DNA of 64,000 nucleotides from an uncultured Alistipes sp. (GCA_910576555.1 CAJTIY010000001.1:496001-560000), one strand, 5' to 3'; shown: positions 17,186 to 26,482, counted from the stretch's first letter. Numbers and translations: made by a program. The notes: generated by a model not told the origin, from the sequence alone.

Positions 17186-18736
17186 ATGAAACTCCGCAAG
17201 CTCCTGCTTCTGGCGGCACTCGCCGCCCTGCCGCATATCGCTTCGGCCGCCCGGCCCCGGCTCATCGTCCAGATCGTCGTCGGGTCGATGCGTGCCGGAG
17301 ACCTCGAACGCTACGCCGACAACTTCGAAAAGGGGGGCTTCCTCCGCCTCACGGAAGGAGGCGTCCGCTACACCGACAGCCGCTACGACTACCAGCAGAC
17401 CGTCACGCCCGTCTCGCTGGCCACGCTCACGACGGGCGCCATGCCCGCGACGCACGGCGTCGTCGGCGACCGCTGGCGCGATTATGCCGACAACGCCTCC
17501 GTGTCGCTTACGGCAGGCTGGGAGGGTCCCGGCCCCTATCACCTCGTGGCACCGACGCTCGCCGAGGCGCTGCAGGAACAGTCGCCCGACAGCCGGATCG
17601 TAACGGTGGCCGCCGAGGCGACCTCGGCCGTGGTGACGGCAGGGCGCGGCGGCGACGCCTACTGGCTCGACTCGCTACGCTGCGACTGGGAGAGCTCGCG
17701 CTACTATGCCGAGCAGCTTCCCGACTGGGTCGTCCGCAGCAACCGCGAGCGCGACAACCTCGTCTACGCCGACTCCGAGTGGCATATGCTGCTCAACGAA
17801 TACTACTACCGCAACACGCGGCGCCGGGCCATCGCGCCCGCGCCCCACAACAAGAAAAGCGGCGACGGACTGCGGCTGCGCAACGGCTACGAACGGCTAC
17901 TCGCCACGCCCGCCGGCAACTCGGCCGTGCTGGCCTTCGCCGCGAAGGCCGTGGCGCAATACAAACTGGGGGCCGACGAGAAGACCGACCTGCTGAACAT
18001 CTGTCTCGACGCCTCGCGCCGCATCACGGAGAAATACGGGCCCGAATCGGTCGAGGTCGAGGACATGTACTACCGCCTCGACAGCGATCTGGCCGAATTC
18101 CTCACCTTCCTGTTCGCGCAGGTCGAACCGGAGAATACGCTCGTCGTCCTGACGTCCGACCACGGATCGAGCCCCTCCTACGACGCCGGCCGCGAGGAGG
18201 CCGACCGCTTCAACACACGACAGTTCGAGGTGATCGTCAACGGCTTCCTCAACGTCCGCTACGGCATCGGCAACTGGGTGCTGGAGTACCGCGACCGGGG
18301 ACTCTACCTCAACCACAACCTCATCTACGAACGGGGGCTGAACCTCGCCGACGTACAGAACGAGGTGGCGATCTTCGCCATGCAGTTTCGCGGCGTGTCG
18401 CACGCCCAGTCGGCCACGGCGCTGCGCACGAGCTACTTCGGCAGCGGCTACGCACGGCTGATGCAGAACAGCTTCTACCCCCGCCGTTCGGGCGACGTGA
18501 TCCTCAACCTCATGCCCGGCTGGATCGAGGAGCGCCCGGGGTGCGTCTCGCTCTCGGGTTCGATGTACGGCTACGACACGGCCGTCCCGCTCGTCTTCTA
18601 CGGCGCGGGGCTCCGGCCGCAGCGCATCCGGCACCGCGTCGACATGACCTTGGTGGCCCCCACGCTCGCGCGCGTGGCGGAGATCGCGGCGCCGGCCGCC
18701 TCGGAGGGCGACATACTGGCGGAGATCGCCGAATAG
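17186..18736 (+). CDS. Secreted alkaline-phosphatase-superfamily protein lacking several metal ligands (probable pseudoenzyme)
   Basis: The 516-residue protein has a Sec signal peptide (LLLAALAALPHIASA) and the overall PafA/NPP-like phosphatase fold: TVTPVSLATLTTGAMPATHG around the usual nucleophile Thr, VEDMYYRLDSDLAEFL, VVLTSDHGS, and YGYDTAVPLVFYGAGL near the C terminus. By comparison with active relatives, the first Asp ligand (family VVVDQMR) reads VVGSMR, the D-Y-x-G-H ligand pair is replaced in the stretch before YGPESVEVED, and the last His before the YD-VPL motif is Met. Only the DHG site and the Thr remain. It may be a binding or regulatory protein. The GSCFA gene lies upstream. Confidence 0.82.
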   Translation: MKLRKLLLLAALAALPHIASAARPRLIVQIVVGSMRAGDLERYADNFEKGGFLRLTEGGVRYTDSRYDYQQTVTPVSLATLTTGAMPATHGVVGDRWRDYADNASVSLTAGWEGPGPYHLVAPTLAEALQEQSPDSRIVTVAAEATSAVVTAGRGGDAYWLDSLRCDWESSRYYAEQLPDWVVRSNRERDNLVYADSEWHMLLNEYYYRNTRRRAIAPAPHNKKSGDGLRLRNGYERLLATPAGNSAVLAFAAKAVAQYKLGADEKTDLLNICLDASRRITEKYGPESVEVEDMYYRLDSDLAEFLTFLFAQVEPENTLVVLTSDHGSSPSYDAGREEADRFNTRQFEVIVNGFLNVRYGIGNWVLEYRDRGLYLNHNLIYERGLNLADVQNEVAIFAMQFRGVSHAQSATALRTSYFGSGYARLMQNSFYPRRSGDVILNLMPGWIEERPGCVSLSGSMYGYDTAVPLVFYGAGLRPQRIRHRVDMTLVAPTLARVAEIAAPAASEGDILAEIAE

Positions 18737-18767
18737 AGCGACGAACGAACGCAAATCTACGCATACG

Positions 18768-19190
18768 ATGGACAAGATACAAGAAGAGATCGTCGAGGAG
18801 TTCTCGGCATTCGACGACTGGCTCGACAAATACGACTACCTGATTTCGCTGGCCGAAACGCTGCCGGCGATCGACCCCGCACACCGCACGGAGCGCTACC
18901 TGATTCAGGGCTGCCAGTCGCGCGTGTGGGTCGACGCCCGCATGGAGGAGGGCAAGGTATGGTTCGGCGCCGACAGCGACGCCATCATCACCAAAGGCAT
19001 CATCGCGCTGCTCGTACGCGTGCTGAACGGCCGCACGCCGCAGGAGATCCTCGACACGGAGCTGTCGTTCATCGACGCCATCGGGTTGAGCGCCAACCTC
19101 TCCCCCACCCGCGCCAACGGCCTCGCAGCGATGGTCAAGCAGATGCGGCTTTACGCCCTCGCCTTCGCCAACAGCGCCCGGGCCGAATAG
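18768..19190 (+). CDS. sufE: SufE-like sulfur acceptor for cysteine desulfurase
   Basis: SufE accepts persulfide sulfur from SufS and passes it to the SufBCD Fe-S scaffold. The 140-residue protein has the conserved acceptor Cys in LIQGCQSRVWVD and the C-terminal LSPTRANGLAAMVKQM segment. The rest of the SUF system is not next to it, but a SufT-like gene lies 122 bp downstream, which supports a role in Fe-S assembly. Confidence 0.94.
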   Translation: MDKIQEEIVEEFSAFDDWLDKYDYLISLAETLPAIDPAHRTERYLIQGCQSRVWVDARMEEGKVWFGADSDAIITKGIIALLVRVLNGRTPQEILDTELSFIDAIGLSANLSPTRANGLAAMVKQMRLYALAFANSARAE

Positions 19191-19312
19191 CGGAACGCCC
19201 CCGCGGCAGAGGCCGTACAGCGGAGCGTCGGCAGTCAGTCCTTCGCGCAGTCGCCCGCCGGCCGCAGGCACGGCTGCACCTTATCAGAAACACCTTCAAA
19301 TTGGGCTCAACC

Positions 19313-19633
19313 ATGACTCCCGAAGAGATTTTACGGGTCGAGAAAGAGATCGTCGCGACCCTCAAGAACATATACGATCCCGAAATTCCGGTCAACATCT
19401 ACGACCTCGGACTGATCTACGAGATCGACTACACGCCCGACGGTGCGGCCAACATCCGCATGACTCTCACGGCCCCCAACTGCCCGATGGCCGACATGCT
19501 CGTGGAGGATGTCAACACGCAGGTGGCCAAAGTCAAGGGCGTGACGTCGGTCAACGTCATCCTCACGTTCGACCCCGTGTGGGACAAGAGCATGATGTCG
19601 GAGGAGGCGCTGCTCGAACTCAACCTCTTCTGA
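19313..19633 (+). CDS. SufT-like MIP18/DUF59 Fe-S assembly protein
   Basis: A 106-residue DUF59-domain protein with the signature YDPEIPVNIYDLGLIYEI and TAPNCPMADML carrying the conserved Cys. Such proteins (SufT, the MIP18 family) help maturation or carriage of Fe-S clusters. The start at 19313 gives MTPEEILRVEKEIV; a longer in-frame reading runs through the sufE region in another frame and is spurious. The DUF2851 gene starts 2 nt after its stop, so the two are cotranscribed. Confidence 0.9.
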   Translation: MTPEEILRVEKEIVATLKNIYDPEIPVNIYDLGLIYEIDYTPDGAANIRMTLTAPNCPMADMLVEDVNTQVAKVKGVTSVNVILTFDPVWDKSMMSEEALLELNLF

Positions 19634-19635
19634 CG

Positions 19636-20610
19636 ATGGCGGACGACGTGCGGAGACGGATGCTCAACCGGCTCGAAGCCGGAGCCGGAACCGGGGCCTG
19701 CGCCTGCGGCGGCTACCTTGCGTCCCGCACGCCGCTGCAGCGCGGAGAGATCTGCACCGCGCTGGCGTTCGACCGCCTCGGACGCAAGATGCGCACCGTG
19801 GAGCGGATCTTCTCGGAGGCCAACGAAAACTGGAACCAGACCTTCTACCTGCTCTATTTCCGCACGCTCGGCGACCGCCAGAATCAGGAGGCCTACCTCT
19901 CGCTGGCCCGCCGCGTTCCCTACCGCGTCGTGCTGCGCGAACGGGCCGTGCCCCACGCCGTCGAAGCGATGCTGTTCGGCGCCTCGGGGCTGCTGGGGCT
20001 CTACGCCCACGACACCTACACGCTCGATCTGGCCCGCAGCTTCGAGCACTACGCCGCCAAATACGACATCGAACCGATGAACGCCTCGGAGTGGGCCCTC
20101 GCGGGCATTCGCCCCGCCAACCACCCCGTGCTGCGGCTGGCCGAGGCCGCGGAGTTCTTCGCGCAGGACGAATTCGTCATGGACCGCGCGATGGCCTGCC
20201 GCACCGAAGGCGACATCCGCCGCCTGTTCTGCATCGAGGCCTCCGACTACTGGCGCACGCACCACATTCCGGGCTGCAGCGGCGACGACCTGCCCAAACG
20301 CATCGGTGCTTTCAAGGCCAACATCATCGGCATCAACCTCGTGGCCGTGCTCCAATACGCCTACGGCAGCCATACGGGCCGCGAGTCGCTGCGCGACAGC
20401 GCGCTGACGCTGCTCGAACGCCTCCCCGCCGAGGAGAACCGCTTCATGCGCGCATGGCGCGAGGCGGGCGGCCCGAAGCCCGCCAACGCCTTCGAGTCGC
20501 AGGCCCTGCTGCAGCTCGCCACGGAGTATTGCGCCGCACGGCGCTGCGCGGAGTGCCCCGTCGGACGACGCATCGTAGCTGCCTGCTGCGCTCCGCAGCC
20601 GGAAGTATAG
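19636..20610 (+). CDS. DUF2851 family protein, short form
   Basis: A 324-residue protein sharing the DUF2851 core: RIFSEANENWNQTFYLLYFR, AVEAMLFGASGLLGL, GIRPANHPVLRLAEAAEFF, and KANIIGINLVAVLQYAYG. It ends with a Cys-rich tail (YCAARRCAECPVGRRIVAACC) that could bind metal. Bacteroidota members I recall are about 420 residues, with an N-terminal region that appears shortened here (the first 30 residues include ACACGGY). Function unknown. It is coupled to the SufT-like gene. Confidence 0.8.
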   Translation: MADDVRRRMLNRLEAGAGTGACACGGYLASRTPLQRGEICTALAFDRLGRKMRTVERIFSEANENWNQTFYLLYFRTLGDRQNQEAYLSLARRVPYRVVLRERAVPHAVEAMLFGASGLLGLYAHDTYTLDLARSFEHYAAKYDIEPMNASEWALAGIRPANHPVLRLAEAAEFFAQDEFVMDRAMACRTEGDIRRLFCIEASDYWRTHHIPGCSGDDLPKRIGAFKANIIGINLVAVLQYAYGSHTGRESLRDSALTLLERLPAEENRFMRAWREAGGPKPANAFESQALLQLATEYCAARRCAECPVGRRIVAACCAPQPEV

Positions 20611-20662
20611 CGACGAAGGTCGGAATTCGACCCGATCTTTTGCAGGAATCGCGGGAAATGAC

Positions 20663-20670
20663 TATCTTTG
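20663..20670 (+). promoter_or_regulatory. -7 promoter element of secA
   Basis: TATCTTTG at 20663-20670, 40 nt before the secA ATG. Confidence 0.7.
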
Positions 20671-20710
20671 TTGGATTTACCGCTTCAACGAGCAAATAAT
20701 ACACGCATTT

Positions 20711-23700
20711 ATGGATATAGTTGCCAGCATCATCAAGGCCCTTTTCGGCTCGAAGGCCGACAAGGACCGCAAGGAGATCGAACCCTACCTGCAGAAAATC
20801 AAAGCCGTCTATCCGTCGATCGAGGCGCTCTCGAACGACGAACTGCGCGCCCGCAGCGAGGAGCTGAAAAAGCGCATCGCCGACTTCATCGCGGCGGACG
20901 AGGCCCGCATCGTCGAACTGAAGGGGCAACTGGAGCTCCCCGCAACGACGCTCGAGGAGAAGGAGAACATCTCGAAGGAGATCGACCAGACGACCAAGCG
21001 CATCGACGAGAAGATCGAGGAGAAGCTCGACGAGATTCTTCCGGAGGCCTTCGCCATCATGAAGGACACGGCGCGCCGCTTCGCGCAGAACGAGACGGTG
21101 GTCGTCACGGCCAACGACTTCGACCGCGACCTCGCGGCGACGAAGGAGTTCGTCACGATCGAGGGCGACAAAGCCGTCTACAGCACCCGCTGGACGGCGG
21201 GCGGCAACGACATCCGGTGGGACATGATCCACTACGACGTACAGCTCTTCGGCGGCGTGGTGCTCCACAAGGGCAAGATCGCCGAGATGGCGACGGGCGA
21301 AGGCAAGACCCTCGTCGCAACGCTCCCCGTATTCCTCAACGCACTGGCCAAGAAGGGCGTACATCTGGTCACGGTGAACAACTATCTGGCCAAGCGCGAC
21401 TCGGAGTGGATGGGCCCCATGTACCAGTTCCACGGTCTTTCGGTGGCCTGCATCGACGACACGCAGCCCAACTCCGAAGCCCGCCGCAAGGCCTACATGG
21501 CCGACATCACCTTCGGCACGAACAACGAATACGGCTTCGACTACCTGCGCGACAACATGGCCTCGTCGCCCAAGGACCTCGTGCAGCGCAAGCACCACTT
21601 CGCCATCGTCGACGAGGTCGACTCGGTGCTGATCGACGACGCCCGTACCCCTCTGATCATCTCGGGTCCCGTACCGAAGGGCGACGACCAGCTCTTCGAG
21701 CAGTACCGGCCCGCGATCGAGCACCTCTACAACCTGCAGAAGAACTTCGTCACGAGCCTGCTGGCCGAAGCGCGCCAGCTCATCGGCGAGGGCAGGAACG
21801 ACGAGGGCGGCGTGAAGCTCTACCGCGTGCACAAGGGACTTCCGAAGTACAAGCCGCTGATCAAGTATCTCTCCGAGACGGGTGTCAAGGCGCTGATGCA
21901 GAAGACCGAGAACACCTACATGCAGGACAACAACCGCCGCATGCCGGAGATCACCGACGAACTCTACTTCGTCATCGACGAGAAACTCAACTCGGTGGAG
22001 CTCACCGATAAGGGCCACGAGGCGCTCTCGAAGTTCTTCAACGAGGACGGCTTCTTCGTGCTGCCCGACATCGGCGCCGAAGTCGCCGAGCTCGAAAAGA
22101 GCGCGCTCTCGGCCGAGGAGAAGGCGCAGAAGCGCGACGAGGTGATCAACGACTACTCCGTCAAATCGGAGCGCGTCCACACGGTGCACCAGCTTCTGAA
22201 GGCCTACGCCATGTTCGAGAAGGACATCGAATACGTGGTGATGGACAACAAGGTGAAGATCGTCGACGAGCAGACGGGCCGTATCCTCGAAGGCCGCCGC
22301 TACTCCGACGGCCTGCATCAGGCCATCGAAGCGAAAGAGCGCGTGAAGGTCGAGGCCGCGACGCAGACCTTCGCCACGATCACGCTGCAGAACTACTTCC
22401 GCATGTACCACAAGCTCGCGGGTATGACCGGTACGGCCGAGACGGAGGCTTCGGAGTTCTGGTCGATCTACAAACTCGACGTGGTGGTGATCCCCACCAA
22501 CCAGCCCGTCGTCCGCGACGACCGTCAGGACCTTATCTACAAGACCAAGCGCGAGAAATACAACGCCGTGATCGAGGAGATCGTGGAGCTGGTCAAGGCC
22601 GGGCGTCCGGTGCTGGTCGGCACGACGTCGGTCGAGATCTCGGAGCTGTTGAGCCGCATGTTGAAGCTGCGCGGCATCAAGCACAACGTGCTCAATGCCA
22701 AGCAGCATGCGCTCGAGGCGCAGGTCGTGGCCGAGGCCGGCCGCTCGGGACAGGTGACCATCGCCACCAACATGGCGGGCCGCGGTACCGACATCAAGCT
22801 CACGCCCGAGGTGAAGGCCGCCGGCGGTCTGGCTATCATCGGCACCGAGCGCCACGAAAGCCGCCGCGTCGACCGTCAGCTGCGCGGCCGTGCGGGCCGT
22901 CAGGGCGACCCCGGATCGTCGCAGTTCTTCGTCTCGCTCGAGGACGACCTGATGCGTCTGTTCGGCTCGGGCCGCATCGCCGCGATGATGGACCGCATGG
23001 GCCTGAAGGAGGGCGAGGTGATTCAGGCCGGCATGATGACCAAAGCCATCGAGCGCGCCCAGAAGAAGGTCGAGGAGAACAACTTCGGCATCCGCAAGCG
23101 CCTGCTGGAGTACGACGACGTGATGAACTCGCAGCGCGAGGTGATCTACACGCGCCGCCGCCACGCCCTCTACGGCGAGCGGATCGAGATCGACCTGAAC
23201 AACATCATGTACGACTACGCCGAGAACTTCGTCGAGGAGCACCGCGGTATCGACTTCGAGGATTTCCGTTTCGAGCTGATCCGCGAAGTGGCCGTCGAAC
23301 CGTCGTTCGACGCCGCGACCTACGAGGACGCGAAGCCCGAGGAGCTGGTCGAGGCGATCGTCAAGGCGCTCAAGGAGGCCTACGCCCGTCGTGCGAAGGC
23401 CGTGGCCGACACGGTGCGCCCCGTCATGGAACGCATCTACGAAGAGAAGAAGGATCAGCTCGATTCGAACATCTACTTCCCGATCACCGACGGCCATCTG
23501 GGCTACAACGTCCCCGTGAACCTGCTCCGCTGCAAGGAGACTGACGGCGCCGAGATCTACAAGGTCTTCTCGAAGGTGGTGATGTTCACCTCGATCGATG
23601 ACGCATGGCGCGAGCACCTGCGCGAGATGGACGACCTGCGTCAGAGCGTGCAGAACGCCACCTACGAGCAGAAGGACCCGCTGCTGATCTACAAGTTCGA

Positions 23701-24010
23701 ATCGTTCGGGCTCTTCTCGAAGATGCTCGTCAAAGTCAACCGCGAAGTGCTGTCGATCCTCGGCAAGGCCTACATTCCCGTACGCGAGCAGAGCCCCGAC
23801 GCCGCACGGCAGCAGCAGGTGCAGCAGCACCGCGCGAAGGTGGACGTCAACCGGCTGCAGGCGTCGCGCATGCAGGCCGCAGCGCAGGCCGGACAGGGCG
23901 AGCGGCAGAAGCCGATGCCGATTCAGGCCGAGAAGAAGATCGGGCGCAACGATCCCTGCCCCTGCGGTTCGGGCAAGAAGTACAAGAACTGCCACGGCAA
24001 AGGCATGTAA
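20711..24010 (+). CDS. secA: SecA, preprotein translocase motor ATPase
   Basis: SecA drives unfolded preproteins through SecYEG. At 1099 residues it is the long form typical of Bacteroidota, with an extra coiled-coil stretch near residues 50-110. Visible are Walker A MATGEGKTLVA, DEAD-like VDEVDSVLIDDARTP, the helicase motifs GTTSVEISELL, NMAGRGTDIKL and GRAGRQGDPGSSQF, a Gln/Ala-rich linker, and the C-terminal zinc-binding SEC-C tail (CPCGSGKKYKNCHG). It stands alone in its transcription unit. Confidence 0.98.
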   Translation: MDIVASIIKALFGSKADKDRKEIEPYLQKIKAVYPSIEALSNDELRARSEELKKRIADFIAADEARIVELKGQLELPATTLEEKENISKEIDQTTKRIDEKIEEKLDEILPEAFAIMKDTARRFAQNETVVVTANDFDRDLAATKEFVTIEGDKAVYSTRWTAGGNDIRWDMIHYDVQLFGGVVLHKGKIAEMATGEGKTLVATLPVFLNALAKKGVHLVTVNNYLAKRDSEWMGPMYQFHGLSVACIDDTQPNSEARRKAYMADITFGTNNEYGFDYLRDNMASSPKDLVQRKHHFAIVDEVDSVLIDDARTPLIISGPVPKGDDQLFEQYRPAIEHLYNLQKNFVTSLLAEARQLIGEGRNDEGGVKLYRVHKGLPKYKPLIKYLSETGVKALMQKTENTYMQDNNRRMPEITDELYFVIDEKLNSVELTDKGHEALSKFFNEDGFFVLPDIGAEVAELEKSALSAEEKAQKRDEVINDYSVKSERVHTVHQLLKAYAMFEKDIEYVVMDNKVKIVDEQTGRILEGRRYSDGLHQAIEAKERVKVEAATQTFATITLQNYFRMYHKLAGMTGTAETEASEFWSIYKLDVVVIPTNQPVVRDDRQDLIYKTKREKYNAVIEEIVELVKAGRPVLVGTTSVEISELLSRMLKLRGIKHNVLNAKQHALEAQVVAEAGRSGQVTIATNMAGRGTDIKLTPEVKAAGGLAIIGTERHESRRVDRQLRGRAGRQGDPGSSQFFVSLEDDLMRLFGSGRIAAMMDRMGLKEGEVIQAGMMTKAIERAQKKVEENNFGIRKRLLEYDDVMNSQREVIYTRRRHALYGERIEIDLNNIMYDYAENFVEEHRGIDFEDFRFELIREVAVEPSFDAATYEDAKPEELVEAIVKALKEAYARRAKAVADTVRPVMERIYEEKKDQLDSNIYFPITDGHLGYNVPVNLLRCKETDGAEIYKVFSKVVMFTSIDDAWREHLREMDDLRQSVQNATYEQKDPLLIYKFESFGLFSKMLVKVNREVLSILGKAYIPVREQSPDAARQQQVQQHRAKVDVNRLQASRMQAAAQAGQGERQKPMPIQAEKKIGRNDPCPCGSGKKYKNCHGKGM

Positions 24011-24094
24011 CGACCCCACGGACGACCGACCGCCGCCTGCGCGGCACGCCCCGGCGGCAGGCGGCGATCTTCATCCGGCAAACGAGAGCGACCT

Positions 24095-24529
24095 ATGGGT
24101 TATCAGGAAGAGAAGCAGCGACAGCTCGACAAACGCTACTTGCGCATGGCGCGCATCTGGGCCGAGAACTCCTACTGCGTGCGCCGCAAGGTCGGAGCGC
24201 TGATCGTCAAGGACAAGATGATCATCTCCGATGGCTACAACGGCACGCCGTCGGGCTTTGAGAACATCTGCGAGGACGAGAACGGACACACGAAGGCCTG
24301 CGTGCTGCACGCCGAGGCCAACGCCATCACGAAGGTGGCCAAATCGGCCAACAACTGCGACGGCTCGACGCTCTACATCACCGCCGCGCCCTGCATCGAG
24401 TGCTCGAAGCTGATTATCCAAGCCGGCATCCGGCGGGTGGTCTACTCGGAGGAGTACCGCTCGGAGGAGGGACTGGAGCTGCTGCGCCGCGTGGGCATCG
24501 AATGCGTGCAGACCGACGAAAACGAATGA
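24095..24529 (+). CDS. dCMP/cytidine deaminase family protein (ComEB-like)
   Basis: The 144-residue zinc deaminase is likely to convert dCMP to dUMP for thymidylate synthesis. It has the zinc/catalytic motifs HAEANAI and PCIECSKLI and the family N terminus DKRYLRMARIWAENSYCVRRKVGALIV. The stop overlaps the start of the next gene (ATGA), indicating coupling. Confidence 0.93.
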   Translation: MGYQEEKQRQLDKRYLRMARIWAENSYCVRRKVGALIVKDKMIISDGYNGTPSGFENICEDENGHTKACVLHAEANAITKVAKSANNCDGSTLYITAAPCIECSKLIIQAGIRRVVYSEEYRSEEGLELLRRVGIECVQTDENE

Positions 24530-25038
24530 CGGTCATGCGACTCGCTATGCTTCTCCTCTGCCTGGCCTTGACCGCCGCCGCACCGAGCCGGGCGCAGCAC
24601 ACGCTCCCCGACCCCGTTGCGGCCCAGCCCGAGTACCTCTACTGCGAGATCATCACCGAAGCCGATCCCGGCGTCGCGCGAAGCGGCGTAGTCTTCGACT
24701 TCGGCCAGCGGACGGAGGCATGGCGCTACAACTACCTCTCCGACGCCGAGGGCAAGGCCTACCGTTTCAACTCGGGCGTCGAGGCGCTCAACTACATGGT
24801 CTGCCGCGGCTGGGAGTTCGTGCAGGCCTTCGTCACGGGCGAGGAGGGCGACACCAAGCACTACCTGCTGCGCCTGCCTCTTCGCTCGCTTGACGAGACG
24901 ACGCGCCGGCGGCTGCTCGCCGAGCCCCGTCCGCAGCGGCAGACCCGCAGCCTCCCCGCGGAGGAGGGCGACAGCGCAGAGGAGAGCAACCGGGCGCATA
25001 AAAGCGGCCGGGCGGACGAGCGCAACCACGCGCGATAA
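24526..25038 (+). CDS. Secreted protein of unknown function
   Basis: A 170-residue protein with a clear Sec signal peptide (MLLLCLALTAAAPSRAQ). A compact domain follows (residues about 30-125: EYLYCEIITEADPG, GVVFDFGQRTEAWRYNYL, YMVCRGWEFVQAFVTGEEG, KHYLLRLPL), and then a hydrophilic, probably disordered tail rich in Arg, Glu, Ser and Asn. I recall similar small periplasmic proteins in Bacteroidota but have no function for them. Its ATG overlaps the deaminase stop. Confidence 0.75.
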   Translation: MTVMRLAMLLLCLALTAAAPSRAQHTLPDPVAAQPEYLYCEIITEADPGVARSGVVFDFGQRTEAWRYNYLSDAEGKAYRFNSGVEALNYMVCRGWEFVQAFVTGEEGDTKHYLLRLPLRSLDETTRRRLLAEPRPQRQTRSLPAEEGDSAEESNRAHKSGRADERNHAR

Positions 25039-25175
25039 CTTTATAACGCCCAGGCCGCGACCCCACCGGCCGCACAGATGCGCGCGACGCCCCATCCGCG
25101 CGTTTTTCACCCTCCGACACCACCCGGGCATCGGATTTGCGCCCCGCACCTACAATAAGAACCGAACGACAGACC

Positions 25176-25895
25176 ATGAAACGCATCGTCATCGTCGGAG
25201 CCACCTCCGGCATCGGACTCGAAGTAGCGAAACGCTACATCCGCAAGGGGTGGCGCGTCGGTATCGCCGGCCGCCGCACCGAGGCGCTCGAAGCGCTCCG
25301 TGCCACGGCAGCCGAGCAGGTAGAGATCGCCGCGATCGACGTCGTGCAGCCCGAAGCGCCCCGACTTCTCGCACAGCTTGTCGACCGCCTCGGGGGCATG
25401 GACATCTACCTCCATGTCGCAGGCATCGGCTGGCGCAATGCGGAGTTGCATCCCGACATCGAACTCGACACGCTCCGCACCAACGGCGAAGGCTTCGTGC
25501 GCATGGTCACGGCGGCATTCCGCCTGTTCCGCGATCTCGGAGGCGGCCGGATCGCCGTCATTTCGATCGCCGGCACCCGGGGACTCGGCGCCGCACCGGC
25601 CTACTCGGCCACCAAACGGATGCAGAACACCTACATCGACGCGCTGGCGCAGCTGGCCCGCATGGAGCGGCTACCGATCCGCTTCACCGACATCCGGCCG
25701 GGATTCGTCGACACGCCCCTGCTGCGCAACGGCCGCTACCCGCTGCTAATGCCCGTCGGCTACGCCGCGAATCGCATCGTGCGGGCCATCGAACGACGCA
25801 AACGACGCGCGGTGATCGACTGGCGGTATGCCCTCTTGGTACCGCTCTGGCGGGCGATCCCGGCATGGCTCTGGGAGCGCCTTCCGGTCCGCTGA
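25176..25895 (+). CDS. Short-chain dehydrogenase/reductase
   Basis: A 239-residue Rossmann-fold oxidoreductase with the NAD(P) loop GATSGIGLEVAKRY, AGRR after strand 2 (an Arg pair that favours NADPH), catalytic Ser in VISIAGTRG, YSATK (Tyr/Lys) and DIRPGFVDTPLL. The C-terminal region is hydrophobic (LLVPLWRAIPAWLWERL), as in membrane-associated SDRs. The substrate cannot be assigned. It stands alone; the HxlR-type gene lies convergent 74 bp away. Confidence 0.92.
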   Translation: MKRIVIVGATSGIGLEVAKRYIRKGWRVGIAGRRTEALEALRATAAEQVEIAAIDVVQPEAPRLLAQLVDRLGGMDIYLHVAGIGWRNAELHPDIELDTLRTNGEGFVRMVTAAFRLFRDLGGGRIAVISIAGTRGLGAAPAYSATKRMQNTYIDALAQLARMERLPIRFTDIRPGFVDTPLLRNGRYPLLMPVGYAANRIVRAIERRKRRAVIDWRYALLVPLWRAIPAWLWERLPVR

Positions 25896-25969
25896 CCTCT
25901 TCGGACGTCGCCCCGCACGCCATCCCGGCCCCACTCGCCGCAGCACCTTCCCGAAGGCAACCGCCGCCC

Positions 25970-26281
25970 TCATAGGTTCCGCTCTGCCCACGCCACCAGC
26001 GCATCGAGCAACGGCAGCAGCGACGCGCCCCGTTCCGTCAGCCGATACTCCACGCGCGGCGGCACCTCGGCATAGGCCGTACGGCCGATCAATCCCGTCT
26101 CCTCCAGATCGCGGAGCACGGCAGCGAGCATCCGCTCCGAAATGCCGCCCGGCACGGCGCGTGCCAGCTCGCCGAAGCGCAGCGTTCCCCGCTCGCGCAG
26201 GGTGAACAGGACGAGCAGCGTCCAGCGATTGCCCAGCCGTTCGATAAGCCCGCAGGCGGGCGAACGCGATTCCATTTCCAT
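25970..26281 (-). CDS. HxlR-family transcriptional regulator
   Basis: A 103-residue winged-helix regulator with the family pattern CGLIERLGNRWTLLVLFTL, RFGELARAVPGGISERML and VEYRLTERGASLLPLL. HxlR proteins respond to aldehydes, quinones or disulfide stress, often through a conserved N-terminal Cys; here Cys10 is in that region. It is divergent from a radical SAM gene across 201 bp that contains a candidate operator (26348-26363). The start could be M1 or the second Met two codons later. Confidence 0.9.
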   Translation of the reverse strand: MEMESRSPACGLIERLGNRWTLLVLFTLRERGTLRFGELARAVPGGISERMLAAVLRDLEETGLIGRTAYAEVPPRVEYRLTERGASLLPLLDALVAWAERNL

Positions 26282-26347
26282 TTTTTTGCTTTTTTTTCGG
26301 TCGTGCAACAGCCTCGCGGCGTGCGAAACCGAGCTCCGCGTAAGCCG

Positions 26348-26363
26348 CTTACTCCGACGTAAG
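26348..26363. promoter_or_regulatory. Candidate HxlR operator
   Basis: The inverted repeat CTTAC-TCCGAC-GTAAG (26348-26363) runs into the palindrome AAGTACTT (26361-26368), in the divergent region between the HxlR gene and the radical SAM gene. It resembles GTAA/TTAC-type sites bound by HxlR proteins. Confidence 0.45.
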
Positions 26364-26482
26364 TACTTGTGCAATATATATTTTCGTTCTACTTTCGCAC
26401 ACCGGAATCCGACACGCACGTCGGATCGGGCAGTCATCAATCCGCTCCTCCGAAGCGAGGAGCACCGACACGTTACCCGACC

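Noticed and set aside
20444..24019. Very long antisense frame opposite secA (and another of about 1000 codons opposite the M16 peptidase gene at 56611-59691)
   Set aside because: Long antisense frames are expected in GC-rich genes with strong third-position bias. Their translations are Leu/Asp/Arg/His-rich, without domains, and both overlap securely identified genes.
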